Origin: Anaerolineales bacterium
GTDB lineage: Bacteria > Chloroflexota > Anaerolineae > Anaerolineales > E44-bin32
DNA: 5,051 nucleotides
Assembly: GCA_030668545.1 (NCBI GenBank)
Contig: DAOUTT010000190.1
Location: forward strand, 1 to 5,051
Direction of reading: 5' to 3'
Shown here: positions 1-5,051 of the stretch, piece by piece
Layout of the letters: every line of letters begins with the position of its first letter
Numbering within the stretch: position 1 is the stretch's first letter
Made by a program: the position numbers and the translations under genes
Notes under the pieces: generated by a model
Told to the model about the DNA's origin: nothing
What the model saw: the letters and a program-made list of their open reading frames with translations, nothing else
Database searches by the model: none

Positions 1-26
1 AGGCGATGGTCCCGGGGAGGTTATGA
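1..26 (+). CDS. 3' end of a probable upstream gene (CoA-transferase subunit A expected)
   Basis: The third forward frame is open from the left edge and ends in TGA at 24-26, encoding ...AMVPGRL. This stop overlaps both candidate starts of the next gene (ATGA at 23-26 and TGATG at 24-28), the usual sign of translational coupling between two genes of an operon. Subunit B of this CoA-transferase family works with a subunit A normally encoded directly upstream, so this is probably the end of subunit A. Only seven residues are visible, so the identity rests on context, not on sequence similarity. Confidence 0.35.
16..20 (+). promoter_or_regulatory. Shine-Dalgarno site of the CoA-transferase subunit B gene
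   Basis: GGAGG lies 5 nt before ATG 26 and 2 nt before ATG 23, which favours the second ATG of the ATGATG pair as the real start. It sits inside the last codons of the upstream frame, consistent with coupled translation. Confidence 0.6.
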
Positions 27-793
27 TGGCGGAGAATGGATACAATCCAACGGAACTTTTAATTTGCACCGCTTCGCGGCAGGTGCCGGATAACACGACG
101 GCGTTCATAGGGACAGGAATCCCCATGCTGGCGGCTTCGTTGGCGCAGAAAATGCACGCGCCCAATCTGGTTGCCGTCTTTGAATTCGGTGGTGTGGGTG
201 CAATGTTAGATGATCTTCCCCTCGCGGTCGGTGAGCGCCGAACGTTTCATAAAGCCGTGGCGGCAACAGGGCTTGCAGACATGGTAGAAACTGCCCAACG
301 AGGGTTCATTGAGTACGGTTTTCTCGGTGGTGCACAAATTGATCCTTACGGGAATCTCAACAGCACCGTAATCGGCGACCATGACCATCCAAAAGTGAGA
401 CTGCCGGGTAGCGGTGGTGGAAATGATGTCGGCTCGCACTGCTGGCGGACGATCGCCATTATGCCTCATGATCAGCGCAGGTTCGTGGCGAAAGTGGATT
501 TCATCACCACGCCGGGCTATCTCTCCGGACCCGGCGCGCGCGAAGCTGCGGGATTGCCCGTGGATACGGGCCCCTATCGAGTGGTCACTACGCTGGCTGT
601 CTTGGGCTATCACCCCGACAGCAAGCGCATGATGCTGCTCGCAACCCAACCGGGGGTAACAATTGACGATGTTATCGAGAACACCGGGTTTGAGCTCCTT
701 ATGGCGGATGAGATCGAAGAGTATCCGCCCCCGATGGATGAGGAGTTGAGGATCCTGCGCGAGGACGTTGACAAAGACAAGCTCTATATCTGA
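26..793 (+). CDS. gctB: Glutaconate CoA-transferase-type subunit B
   Basis: This is the beta subunit of a family I CoA-transferase, a cytoplasmic A2B2-type enzyme that moves CoA between acyl-CoA and a carboxylic acid. It follows the Acidaminococcus GctB pattern along its whole length: a GTGIP segment near residue 30, FEFGGVGA with a Glu at position 53 (54 from the upstream ATG) matching the catalytic Glu54 of GctB, then GGAQIDPYGN, a PGSGGGND glycine loop, RRFVAKVDF and GYLSGPGAR. Its 255 residues compare with about 266 for GctB. The preferred start is ATG 26, because GGAGG at 16-20 lies 5 nt ahead of it. ATG 23 is possible, but only 2 nt from that site. The catalytic Glu argues for a transferase rather than a ring-cleaving IpdB-like hydrolase, which shares the fold but lacks it. 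The acyl substrate cannot be read from the sequence, so the symbol denotes the family. It was probably cotranscribed with the gene before it. Confidence 0.88.
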   Translation: MAENGYNPTELLICTASRQVPDNTTAFIGTGIPMLAASLAQKMHAPNLVAVFEFGGVGAMLDDLPLAVGERRTFHKAVAATGLADMVETAQRGFIEYGFLGGAQIDPYGNLNSTVIGDHDHPKVRLPGSGGGNDVGSHCWRTIAIMPHDQRRFVAKVDFITTPGYLSGPGAREAAGLPVDTGPYRVVTTLAVLGYHPDSKRMMLLATQPGVTIDDVIENTGFELLMADEIEEYPPPMDEELRILREDVDKDKLYI

Positions 794-798
794 GGTAG

Positions 799-843
799 AA
801 AAAAGAAAGGGGCTGTCGCAAGTGCAGCATTGGACAGCCTCTT
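799..843 (-). terminator. Intrinsic terminator, leftward
   Basis: An 11-bp stem (807-817 pairing with 833-843, one G-T pair, core GGCTGTC/GACAGCC) has a 15-nt loop. Read on the minus strand it is followed by a T-rich tail, TTT-C-TTTTTT (808 down to 799). On the plus strand it is followed by A-rich sequence, so the polarity is leftward. It would end the transcript of the methyltransferase gene that stops at 958. It begins only 5 nt past the stop of the convergent CoA-transferase gene. Confidence 0.65.
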
Positions 844-887
844 ATAAAAAATTTCGTATGGGGTCCGATCCGTGTGTCGGCTTAACC

Positions 888-926
888 AACCTCCCGCAGG
901 TTCGAAACATGCGGGAGGTTTAATTG
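888..926 (+). terminator. Strong hairpin between convergent genes, probable rightward terminator
   Basis: A perfect 11-bp GC-rich stem (888-898 AACCTCCCGCA with 910-920 TGCGGGAGGTT) encloses an 11-nt loop. On the plus strand it continues as TTAATT, a short and broken T tract. It lies 95 nt past the CoA-transferase stop and may serve both converging transcripts. The T tract is weak, so an attenuating or mRNA-stabilising hairpin is the alternative. Confidence 0.5.
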
Positions 927-939
927 GAGACATCTACAC

Positions 940-954
940 GCAGGCTGCGCCTGC
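940..954. repeat. Short GC-rich inverted repeat just past the methyltransferase stop
   Basis: GCAGGC (940-945) and GCCTGC (949-954) form a 6-bp stem with a 3-nt loop, 3 nt beyond the stop codon of the leftward methyltransferase gene. No T tract follows on either strand, so it is more likely a 3'-end-protecting hairpin than a complete terminator. Confidence 0.35.
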
Positions 955-957
955 AAT

Positions 958-1857
958 TTATTCTTTCACAGCTTGGATCTTGAATATCGGCACCGTAATA
1001 AAGGTGTGTAGTTGGTTGAGTTCCTGTAGGATGTTTTTAAGCACGGCCGGCCGTGTGTATTTGTCGGCAAAAGCGGGGGAATGGATGCGGGCTTGTTTGA
1101 TGGCAAAAACCTGTTGGCCCAATTCGCGGTAATAGTCTTTGCGGGTTGCAATGTCCTGGCTGATGCCGACCGGGAAGGTGAAGTCCTCAATCTCAGCGGC
1201 TGATTCGATTTTAAAACCAGGCTGGATGAATGAGTCGACCGCCATCAGGGCTTTTAGACCAAAACCGGTCTGCCCATGGACACCCTCGCGCGGCGGAAGA
1301 CCAATCGCCTCGATCAATTCGATCAAACCCTGGATGCGGGCGGCATGGCGTCCTGTGTGCTCTGCCGGAAGATTTTCCAGGTAGCCTTCCAGTGGCAGAT
1401 CCCAGTCTTCGGGGTGGTCATCTAGCTGGGTGAATTCGTGGCTGCAGATGATCAATCGCCCGCCAGGACGCAGGGTCGAAAAGATCTGAGTCAACATGCC
1501 ATCGACGTCAATGTGATCGCCCTCTTCAGTTGGGAACTGGAAAACCATCCGGGCGACGAATAGGTCAGCCGAGTTGGGCTCCAGCGCTTCGCTGATCATG
1601 CGGGCGTGTAGATTGGCGATAAAGCGGAAGCCGGGTTTTCCGGTCAGGCTGACAGGCGAGGGGACGTCGTCGGGCGAGGTGGAGATCAACGATTTTGGGT
1701 TATGTGAATAGATGTACTCGCTCAGATCCCCTAGCCCGCTGCTGAAATCGACGATGTCTTTGCCGGAGATTTGGGCGGGGGATACCAGATCCTCTACAAG
1801 GTAGTAGACCAGGTAGCGGACGATCTCCCAATTGCGCTGCAGTTCCCAAGAAGTCAC
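958..1857 (-). CDS. Class I SAM-dependent methyltransferase-like protein, substrate unknown
   Basis: This is a probable soluble Rossmann-fold methyltransferase. Numbering from GTG 1857 (299 aa), VDFSSGLGD around residue 37 fits motif I (D-x-S-S-G-x-G, with the first glycine replaced by Ser). LFVARMVFQF fits the strand-4 region, and STLRPGGRLIICSHEF is the typical motif preceding strand 5. The second-strand acidic residue that usually contacts the ribose is not obvious. The C-terminal third is not recognised. The open frame runs back to 2016, but its first residues translate tRNA-Arg and a terminator, so that start is wrong. In-frame alternatives are GTG 1932, GTG 1875 and TTG 1872. GTG 1857 is preferred because TATACT at 1864-1869 ends 6 nt before it, which would give a leaderless mRNA; no Shine-Dalgarno sequence precedes any candidate. 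The gene follows the tRNA operon in the same direction, but no RNA substrate can be claimed. The family is fairly sure; the start and function are not. Confidence 0.72.
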   Translation of the reverse strand: MTSWELQRNWEIVRYLVYYLVEDLVSPAQISGKDIVDFSSGLGDLSEYIYSHNPKSLISTSPDDVPSPVSLTGKPGFRFIANLHARMISEALEPNSADLFVARMVFQFPTEEGDHIDVDGMLTQIFSTLRPGGRLIICSHEFTQLDDHPEDWDLPLEGYLENLPAEHTGRHAARIQGLIELIEAIGLPPREGVHGQTGFGLKALMAVDSFIQPGFKIESAAEIEDFTFPVGISQDIATRKDYYRELGQQVFAIKQARIHSPAFADKYTRPAVLKNILQELNQLHTFITVPIFKIQAVKE

Positions 1858-1863
1858 CGGACT

Positions 1864-1869
1864 AGTATA
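1864..1869 (-). promoter_or_regulatory. Candidate -10 box for the leftward methyltransferase gene
   Basis: TATACT on the minus strand (five of six matches to TATAAT) ends 6 nt before GTG 1857. The hexamer 17 bp upstream is AGCACA, which keeps only the ACA half of the -35 consensus. If used, transcription would begin at or within a base of the GTG, giving a leaderless message. Confidence 0.4.
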
Positions 1870-1931
1870 CAACACCCGGGTCTTGGTGTGCTTAGGGTTG
1901 GCTCGGGTGTGGGTCCAAATATGAGGTCCCA

Positions 1932-1972
1932 CGAGAAACGAAAGGTCGCTTTCACCAGAAAGCGACCCTTTT
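1932..1972 (-). terminator. Intrinsic terminator of the tRNA operon
   Basis: A perfect 10-bp stem (1944-1953 with 1958-1967) closes a 4-nt loop. On the minus strand it is followed by TTTCGTTTCTC. It begins 3 nt beyond the 3' end of tRNA-Arg, the right place to end the tRNA transcript and to leave a 3' trailer for processing. Confidence 0.82.
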
Positions 1973-1974
1973 AG

Positions 1975-2048
1975 CGCCCCCGACAGGACTCGAACCTGTG
2001 GCCCCTTACTCCGCAAGCAAGTGCTCTAATCCACTGAGCTACGAGGGC
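1975..2048 (-). tRNA. tRNA-Arg, anticodon GCG
   Basis: A complete 74-nt cloverleaf is visible. The acceptor stem is GCCCTCG/CGGGGGC with one T-G pair, the D arm GCTC...GAGC, and the anticodon stem CTTGC/GTAAG with loop TTGCGGA. The variable loop is five nt, the T arm ACAGG-TTCGAGT-CCTGT, and the discriminator G. Anticodon GCG reads CGC and CGU (Arg). CCA is not encoded; the next bases are CTA. It is the last gene of the three-tRNA operon. Most bacteria read these codons with ACG edited to inosine, so a genomic G34 is unusual. Confidence 0.93.
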
Positions 2049-2076
2049 ATGGGTATTCAATTGTCAGGCAGCTTAG

Positions 2077-2167
2077 CGGGGAGGGTGGGATTCGAACCCA
2101 CGGTAGAGGTTAAAGCCCCTACAAGCGCTTAGCAGGCGCCCCCGTTCAGCCACTCCGGCACCTCCCC
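2077..2167 (-). tRNA. tRNA-Ser, anticodon GCU
   Basis: A 91-nt class II tRNA. The acceptor stem is GGGGAGG/CCTCCCC. The anticodon stem GGCGC/GCGCT carries loop CTGCTAA, so anticodon GCT reads AGC and AGU. The variable arm is long, with a 7-bp stem GTAGGGG/CCTCTAC as expected for serine. The T arm is GTGGG-TTCGAAT-CCCAC and the discriminator is G. CCA is not encoded. It is the middle gene of the operon, 20 nt after tRNA-Ser(UGA) and 28 nt before tRNA-Arg. Confidence 0.96.
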
Positions 2168-2184
2168 TGATGAATTAATTATCA

Positions 2185-2274
<90 letters not shown>

Positions 2275-2306
2275 GAGGTCTGTACGACCCCCTCCTGAAC
2301 GAAAGC

Positions 2307-2335
2307 ATTCTACCATGGCGTCTGGGGCGAGTCAA
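2307..2335 (-). promoter_or_regulatory. Sigma70-type promoter of the tRNA operon
   Basis: On the minus strand TTGACT (2335-2330) and TAGAAT (2312-2307) are separated by exactly 17 bp. Each hexamer matches consensus at five of six positions. The expected start is near 2300, leaving a leader of about 26 nt before tRNA-Ser(UGA). This is the strongest promoter in the window and fits a highly expressed stable-RNA operon. Confidence 0.85.
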
Positions 2336-2366
2336 AGAAGCGGGTTGTTTAAGGTTAGAAACAAAG

Positions 2367-2421
2367 AAAAAAGTGCAGAAAACTCGAATCCTCGGGAGTT
2401 ATCAGGTTCTGCTTCCGCACT
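2367..2421 (-). terminator. Intrinsic terminator of the Trm9-like gene
   Basis: On the minus strand AGTGC (2421-2417) pairs with GCACT (2376-2372), followed inward by AGAA/TTCT with a 6-nt bulge. An inner AACTC/GAGTT helix (2381-2385 with 2396-2400) folds within the loop. Six T residues (2372-2367) follow directly. It lies 9 nt past the stop of the leftward methyltransferase and separates it from the tRNA promoter. Confidence 0.6.
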
Positions 2422-2429
2422 CCACAATA

Positions 2430-3176
2430 TTACGACAATTCTTTTCCCCAGACCTGGTAAAGCCCGAGCCGGCCGCCTTCGCCATCGGAATGGTAGGTAT
2501 CAAGGACAATGAAACTTGTCTCTCCGGCGAGGGCCTCCAACTCGGAAGGCGTAAAGTGGTGAACATAGCGCAGGCCATAGCCGCCGCGGCGCCAGTCCAG
2601 AAGATAATCACCCTCCTCGACATCATCATCAGACAGATCAATGGTCTCCCAGGGCAGGATGCGAGCCTGGTAACGCTTGCTGGCTAAGAAATTCCAGTTG
2701 GAATGGATCCACTGACCGCTCTCGTTGAGAAGTCGATGGACCTGCAGGGTGATGCGTTTCCTGAGTGCAGCGTCCGGCAGATGGTGCAGCACGGAGAAGG
2801 AAAGGACCCGATCGATGTGCTCCCTGATTGGGACTGCAAGTTCCGTCTCAAGCACATCTGGCCACGCGGGATCAGCGAGGTCCAAAACGTGGAAGGAAAC
2901 TCGCGGGTCCCGGACCTTTTCCCGGGCGATTTCCAAAAGGAGGGAACTCGAATCAACTCCGATATAACGTCCCATCGGATCGCGGCTTAGCCACTCGAGC
3001 GCAAGCTCGCCATTACCGCAGCCGAGATCCAGGACCCAGGCTTGCGACGGAAGGTTCTCCAAAGCTTTGAGCACACCGGGCTGTAAGCGTTCTCGCGTCT
3101 GGGAGAAGTGATCGGCGAAGGTTTGGTAGAATTCACTATTGAGCTGAAGGAGTCTGGTGCTAACTTCATCTCTCAT
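2430..3176 (-). CDS. Trm9/ALKBH8-like class I methyltransferase, probable tRNA wobble-uridine modifier
   Basis: Numbered from ATG 3176 (248 aa): HFSQTR at 23-28 is the signature before the methyltransferase core of yeast Trm9 and human ALKBH8. VLDLGCGNG at 48-56 is motif I, IGVD with Asp75 fits the ribose-binding acidic residue, and SFSVLHHLPD matches the S-x-x-V-x-H-H stretch of Trm9. The C-terminal RYVHHFTPSELEAL resembles the Trm9 RYYHLF...EL end. Eukaryotic members methylate the carboxymethyl group of cm5U34, made by Elp3, to give mcm5U34. The divergent neighbour is Elp3, which supports the same role here; the partner Trm112 used by eukaryotic Trm9 is not visible. ATG 3176 is preferred over TTG 3206 because TATAAT ends 7 nt before it and the TTG would overlap elp3. 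No Shine-Dalgarno sequence is present. Methyltransferase fold: very sure. Trm9-type substrate: good inference. A small-molecule or other RNA methyltransferase remains possible. Confidence 0.85.
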   Translation of the reverse strand: MRDEVSTRLLQLNSEFYQTFADHFSQTRERLQPGVLKALENLPSQAWVLDLGCGNGELALEWLSRDPMGRYIGVDSSSLLLEIAREKVRDPRVSFHVLDLADPAWPDVLETELAVPIREHIDRVLSFSVLHHLPDAALRKRITLQVHRLLNESGQWIHSNWNFLASKRYQARILPWETIDLSDDDVEEGDYLLDWRRGGYGLRYVHHFTPSELEALAGETSFIVLDTYHSDGEGGRLGLYQVWGKELS

Positions 3177-3181
3177 ATACT
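3176..3181 (+). promoter_or_regulatory. Candidate -10 box for elp3
   Basis: TATACT on the plus strand ends 13 nt before ATG 3195 and would give a leader of only about 7 nt. No convincing -35 hexamer lies 16-18 bp upstream. TATAC is repeated exactly 10 bp later (3186-3190). The box interleaves with the divergent TATAAT, so the two promoters would compete for the same DNA. Confidence 0.3.
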
Positions 3182-3183
3182 GG

Positions 3184-3189
3184 ATTATA
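3184..3189 (-). promoter_or_regulatory. Perfect -10 box for the Trm9-like gene
   Basis: TATAAT on the minus strand ends 7 nt before ATG 3176. The region 17 bp further upstream (CGCCTT) does not resemble a -35 element. Transcription would start at or next to the ATG, giving a leaderless message. The box lies entirely in the 18-bp gap between the two divergent start codons. Confidence 0.5.
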
Positions 3190-3194
3190 CGCTG

Positions 3195-4793
3195 ATGGAC
3201 TCCCAAAAGGCGTGGCAGGATGCCCGCAACTACACATCCGAACAGGTCGAACTCGCCAGGTTAATCCTGGAGGAGATGCGCGCCGGCGCTTCGGTTAAGG
3301 ATGCGGTCCGCCATCACCCCTTGTCGGGCGGGGGCTACATCGGGAAACATGTGCTCATTCACACATATCGGGACCTGACAGATTCCGACACATGGCCGTT
3401 CGAACAGGAGATGATCCAGCGTCTACGCATGAAACCTATGCGGACGTTATCTGGCGTCACTACTGTAACGGTGCTCACGAAACCCTATCCGTGTCCAGGA
3501 AACTGCATCTTCTGCCCAACAGAAGAGCGCATGCCAAAATCCTATCTTTCGGATGAACCCGGCGCAATGCGCGCTCTCCATCATGCCTTTGAGCCCTACG
3601 AGCAAACGATCGCTAGAATCGAGGCGCTGGAAGCGATAGGTCACCCAACGGAGAAAATTGAGCTCCTGATCCTCGGTGCGACTTGGAGTGCCTATCCGTT
3701 TGACTATCAGAAGTGGTTCATCCAGCGCTGCCTGGATGCCATGAACGGCTTCGACTCACCGGATCTGCATGAGGCGCAGCAAGCTAATGAAGGAGCGGTC
3801 CATAAGAACGTCGGCCTGGTGATTGAAACCCGTCCAGACCTTATCAACCATCGCGAGATCGCTCGCTTGCGAGAGCTCGGAGTGACCAAGGTGCAGATGG
3901 GGGTCCAAAGCCTCGATGATAAGCTATTAACGTTGAACGAACGCGGGCATACGGTCGCTCAATCCCGGGAGGCCATGGGGTTATTGCGAGCCGCGGGCTT
4001 TAAAATCGTGCTGCACTGGATGCCCAATTTACTGGGGGCGACGCTTGCATCAGATCGCCGTGATTTCACACACTTGTGGGATGATCCGGATTTGCGACCT
4101 GATGAAATCAAGATCTATCCCTGCCAGTTGCTAGAGAACACCGAGCTCTATGAATTCTGGAAGCGTGGGGAATACAAACCCTATACGACCGAGGAATTGA
4201 TTGAACTCATTGCCGATCTGAAACCCGGCATCCCCCGCTACTGCCGCGTCAATCGCATCATTCGCGACATCCCCTCGACACATATCGTTGCCGGGAATAA
4301 ACGAACCAGTTTGCGTCAGGATGTCCAGCAAGAGTTGAAGCGACGCGAATCTCACTGTTCGTGCATCCGCTGCCGCGAGGTGCGAGGCAAGGAAATCGAT
4401 CCTGCAAGCCTTGAGTTTATAACATTAACGTACCAGGCAGGCGGCGCGCAGGAGCATTTTCTCTCGTTTTCAACGCCAGAGGATGAGCTAGCCGGCTATC
4501 TACGCCTTTCCCTTCCTGAACCCGGGTCGCCGGACACAGAACTGGACGATCTAAAGGGTGCGGCGATCGTTCGCGAAGTGCACGTATACGGGCAATCTCT
4601 GGAGTTAGGCACCACGATGGAAGGTGCAGCCCAGCACGCTGGTTTGGGTTCGGATCTTATGAAGGAAGCAGAAACCATCGCTGTTAAAGCAGGGTATCAG
4701 AGGGTTGCGGTCATCGCTGCCCTTGGAACCCGCGGCTACTACCGCAAGCTAGGGTATACCCTCGGCGAGACGTATATGCTGAAGGATGTGTAA
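3195..4793 (+). CDS. elp3: Elp3, tRNA U34 carboxymethyltransferase (radical SAM plus GNAT)
   Basis: Elp3 uses radical SAM chemistry and acetyl-CoA to build 5-carboxymethyluridine at tRNA wobble position 34. Numbered from ATG 3195 (532 aa; eukaryotic Elp3 is about 550), the radical SAM cluster is C100-x3-C104-x2-C107 in KPYPCPGNCIFCP. It is followed by the conserved segments MRALHHAFEPY, ETRPDL, VQMGVQSLDD and RGHTV. H387/C388/C390/C393 in SHCSCIRCREV match the zinc-binding linker. The C-terminal GNAT domain has REVHVYG, an acetyl-CoA loop QHAGLG at 480-485 and YYRKLGY at 515-521, as in human ELP3. The frame is open back to 3108, but those 29 codons overlap the divergent methyltransferase and show no family sequence, so ATG 3195 is chosen. 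No Shine-Dalgarno precedes it. All visible catalytic elements are intact and no other Elongator subunit is present, as expected for bacterial and archaeal Elp3 acting alone. Confidence 0.95.
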   Translation: MDSQKAWQDARNYTSEQVELARLILEEMRAGASVKDAVRHHPLSGGGYIGKHVLIHTYRDLTDSDTWPFEQEMIQRLRMKPMRTLSGVTTVTVLTKPYPCPGNCIFCPTEERMPKSYLSDEPGAMRALHHAFEPYEQTIARIEALEAIGHPTEKIELLILGATWSAYPFDYQKWFIQRCLDAMNGFDSPDLHEAQQANEGAVHKNVGLVIETRPDLINHREIARLRELGVTKVQMGVQSLDDKLLTLNERGHTVAQSREAMGLLRAAGFKIVLHWMPNLLGATLASDRRDFTHLWDDPDLRPDEIKIYPCQLLENTELYEFWKRGEYKPYTTEELIELIADLKPGIPRYCRVNRIIRDIPSTHIVAGNKRTSLRQDVQQELKRRESHCSCIRCREVRGKEIDPASLEFITLTYQAGGAQEHFLSFSTPEDELAGYLRLSLPEPGSPDTELDDLKGAAIVREVHVYGQSLELGTTMEGAAQHAGLGSDLMKEAETIAVKAGYQRVAVIAALGTRGYYRKLGYTLGETYMLKDV

Positions 4794-4915
4794 CTACGCA
4801 GCTATGTTTTGAAGACCGCTGGCGTTGGGCGAGATTCTTCATTGTTTTAAATTGGCTGATGATCGCCCCCAATGTGCCGGGTTTCCAATTCGAAATTGTA
4901 GAGACGCCCTGGTCT

Positions 4916-5051
4916 TTACGTTGATCGCCCGTTCCGATGGTAGAGACGTTGCATGCAACGTCTCTCTTTTGTCAGGACGATCAACGCGTACTCCCCATTG
5001 CTCCATTCGTAAATCCGATAGACCTCGCTGCGCCGGCAATCAACGACTGCA
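4916..5051 (-). CDS. 3' end of an unidentified gene entering from the right edge
   Basis: One minus-strand frame is open from the right edge (first full codon 5050-5048) to TAA at 4918-4916, giving 44 residues. The upstream part, VDCRRSEVYRIYEWSNG followed by EYALIVLTKERR, has a protein-like mix of aromatic, charged and beta-strand-like residues, unlike the other frames here. The last dozen or so residues are encoded by the palindromic element, so the native C terminus may have been altered by that repeat. I do not recognise the family. It would run convergently with elp3. The start lies outside the window. Confidence 0.4.
   Translation of the reverse strand, partial: AVVDCRRSEVYRIYEWSNGEYALIVLTKERRCMQRLYHRNGRST
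4917..4990. repeat. Nested inverted repeat around a 24-bp palindrome, possible MITE/REP-like element
   Basis: A perfect palindrome (4942-4965) sits between outer arms CGTTGATCG (4919-4927) and CGATCAACG (4978-4986). The arms extend outward as TACG/CGcGTA with one extra dinucleotide. The palindrome's opening octamer TAGAGACG also occurs upstream at 4899-4906 without its partner arm, like a half copy. The symmetric architecture of about 74 bp and the repeated octamer suggest a small dispersed repeat, though no target-site duplication can be confirmed from one locus. Confidence 0.45.
4942..4970 (+). terminator. Palindromic hairpin with T tail, probable elp3 terminator
   Basis: The 24-bp perfect palindrome at 4942-4965 folds into a 10-bp stem (AGAGACGTTG/CAACGTCTCT) with a CATG loop. 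On the plus strand it is followed by CTTTT. It lies about 150 nt after the elp3 stop, and nothing closer resembles a terminator. It may have been recruited from a repeat element. Confidence 0.5.

Noticed and set aside
206..649. Minus-strand frame inside the CoA-transferase gene
   Set aside because: It is antisense to a coding region with strong family similarity and shows no motifs of its own.
899..909. GGTTCGAAACA resembling a tRNA T loop, considered as a tRNA fragment or attachment site
   Set aside because: It forms the loop of a hairpin; the flanks do not make a 5-bp T stem or acceptor stem, and no integrase or matching direct repeat is present.
3108..3194. N-terminal extension of Elp3 from ATG 3108 (29 extra residues)
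   Set aside because: It overlaps the 5' coding part of the Trm9-like gene on the other strand. An AAGGAG at 3147-3152 has no in-frame start at the right distance, and the extra residues show no Elp3 family sequence.
4860..4930. 9-bp direct repeat TGATCGCCC at 4860-4868 and 4922-4930
   Set aside because: It is short and isolated. The second copy overlaps an arm of the inverted repeat, so chance is a sufficient explanation.
4839..5039. Minus-strand open frame of 66 codons
   Set aside because: It spans the palindrome, has a low-complexity Arg/Ser-rich composition without recognisable motifs, and competes with a more protein-like minus frame ending at 4916.

Overview
The window looks like chromosomal DNA of a Chloroflexota (Chloroflexi, perhaps Anaerolineae-like) bacterium. 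The evidence is a long bacterial Elp3, a protein with a patchy bacterial distribution whose structurally studied example comes from Dehalococcoides, together with three tRNA genes that lack encoded CCA and a moderate-to-high GC content. The lineage is an inference from one family and general character, not a proof.

Layout from left to right: (1) The last few codons of a probable upstream gene overlap the start of a glutaconate CoA-transferase-type subunit B gene (+, 26-793). (2) A convergent intergenic stretch (794-957) holds several hairpins, including a T-tailed terminator serving the leftward gene. (3) A leftward class I methyltransferase-like gene of unknown substrate (958-1857). (4) A leftward tRNA operon transcribed as Ser(UGA), Ser(GCU), Arg(GCG) (2274 down to 1975). 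It has a near-consensus sigma70 promoter (2307-2335) and a 10-bp-stem terminator (1932-1972). (5) A leftward Trm9/ALKBH8-like methyltransferase (2430-3176) with its own terminator. (6) Divergently from it, with only 18 bp between the preferred start codons, a full-length elp3 (3195-4793). (7) A downstream stretch with a 24-bp perfect palindrome nested in a wider inverted repeat. It overlaps the 3' end of what appears to be a gene entering from the right edge on the minus strand.

The main biological story is tRNA wobble-uridine modification. Elp3 makes 5-carboxymethyl-U34 from acetyl-CoA. In eukaryotes Trm9/ALKBH8 then methylates cm5U to mcm5U. A head-to-head Elp3 plus Trm9-like pair beside a tRNA gene cluster that includes a U34 tRNA (Ser-UGA) suggests a compact bacterial cm5U-to-mcm5U route. 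The two leftward methyltransferase genes also show a TATANT box 6-7 nt ahead of a plausible start codon and no Shine-Dalgarno sequence, which suggests leaderless mRNAs. The CoA-transferase belongs to unrelated acyl-CoA metabolism.
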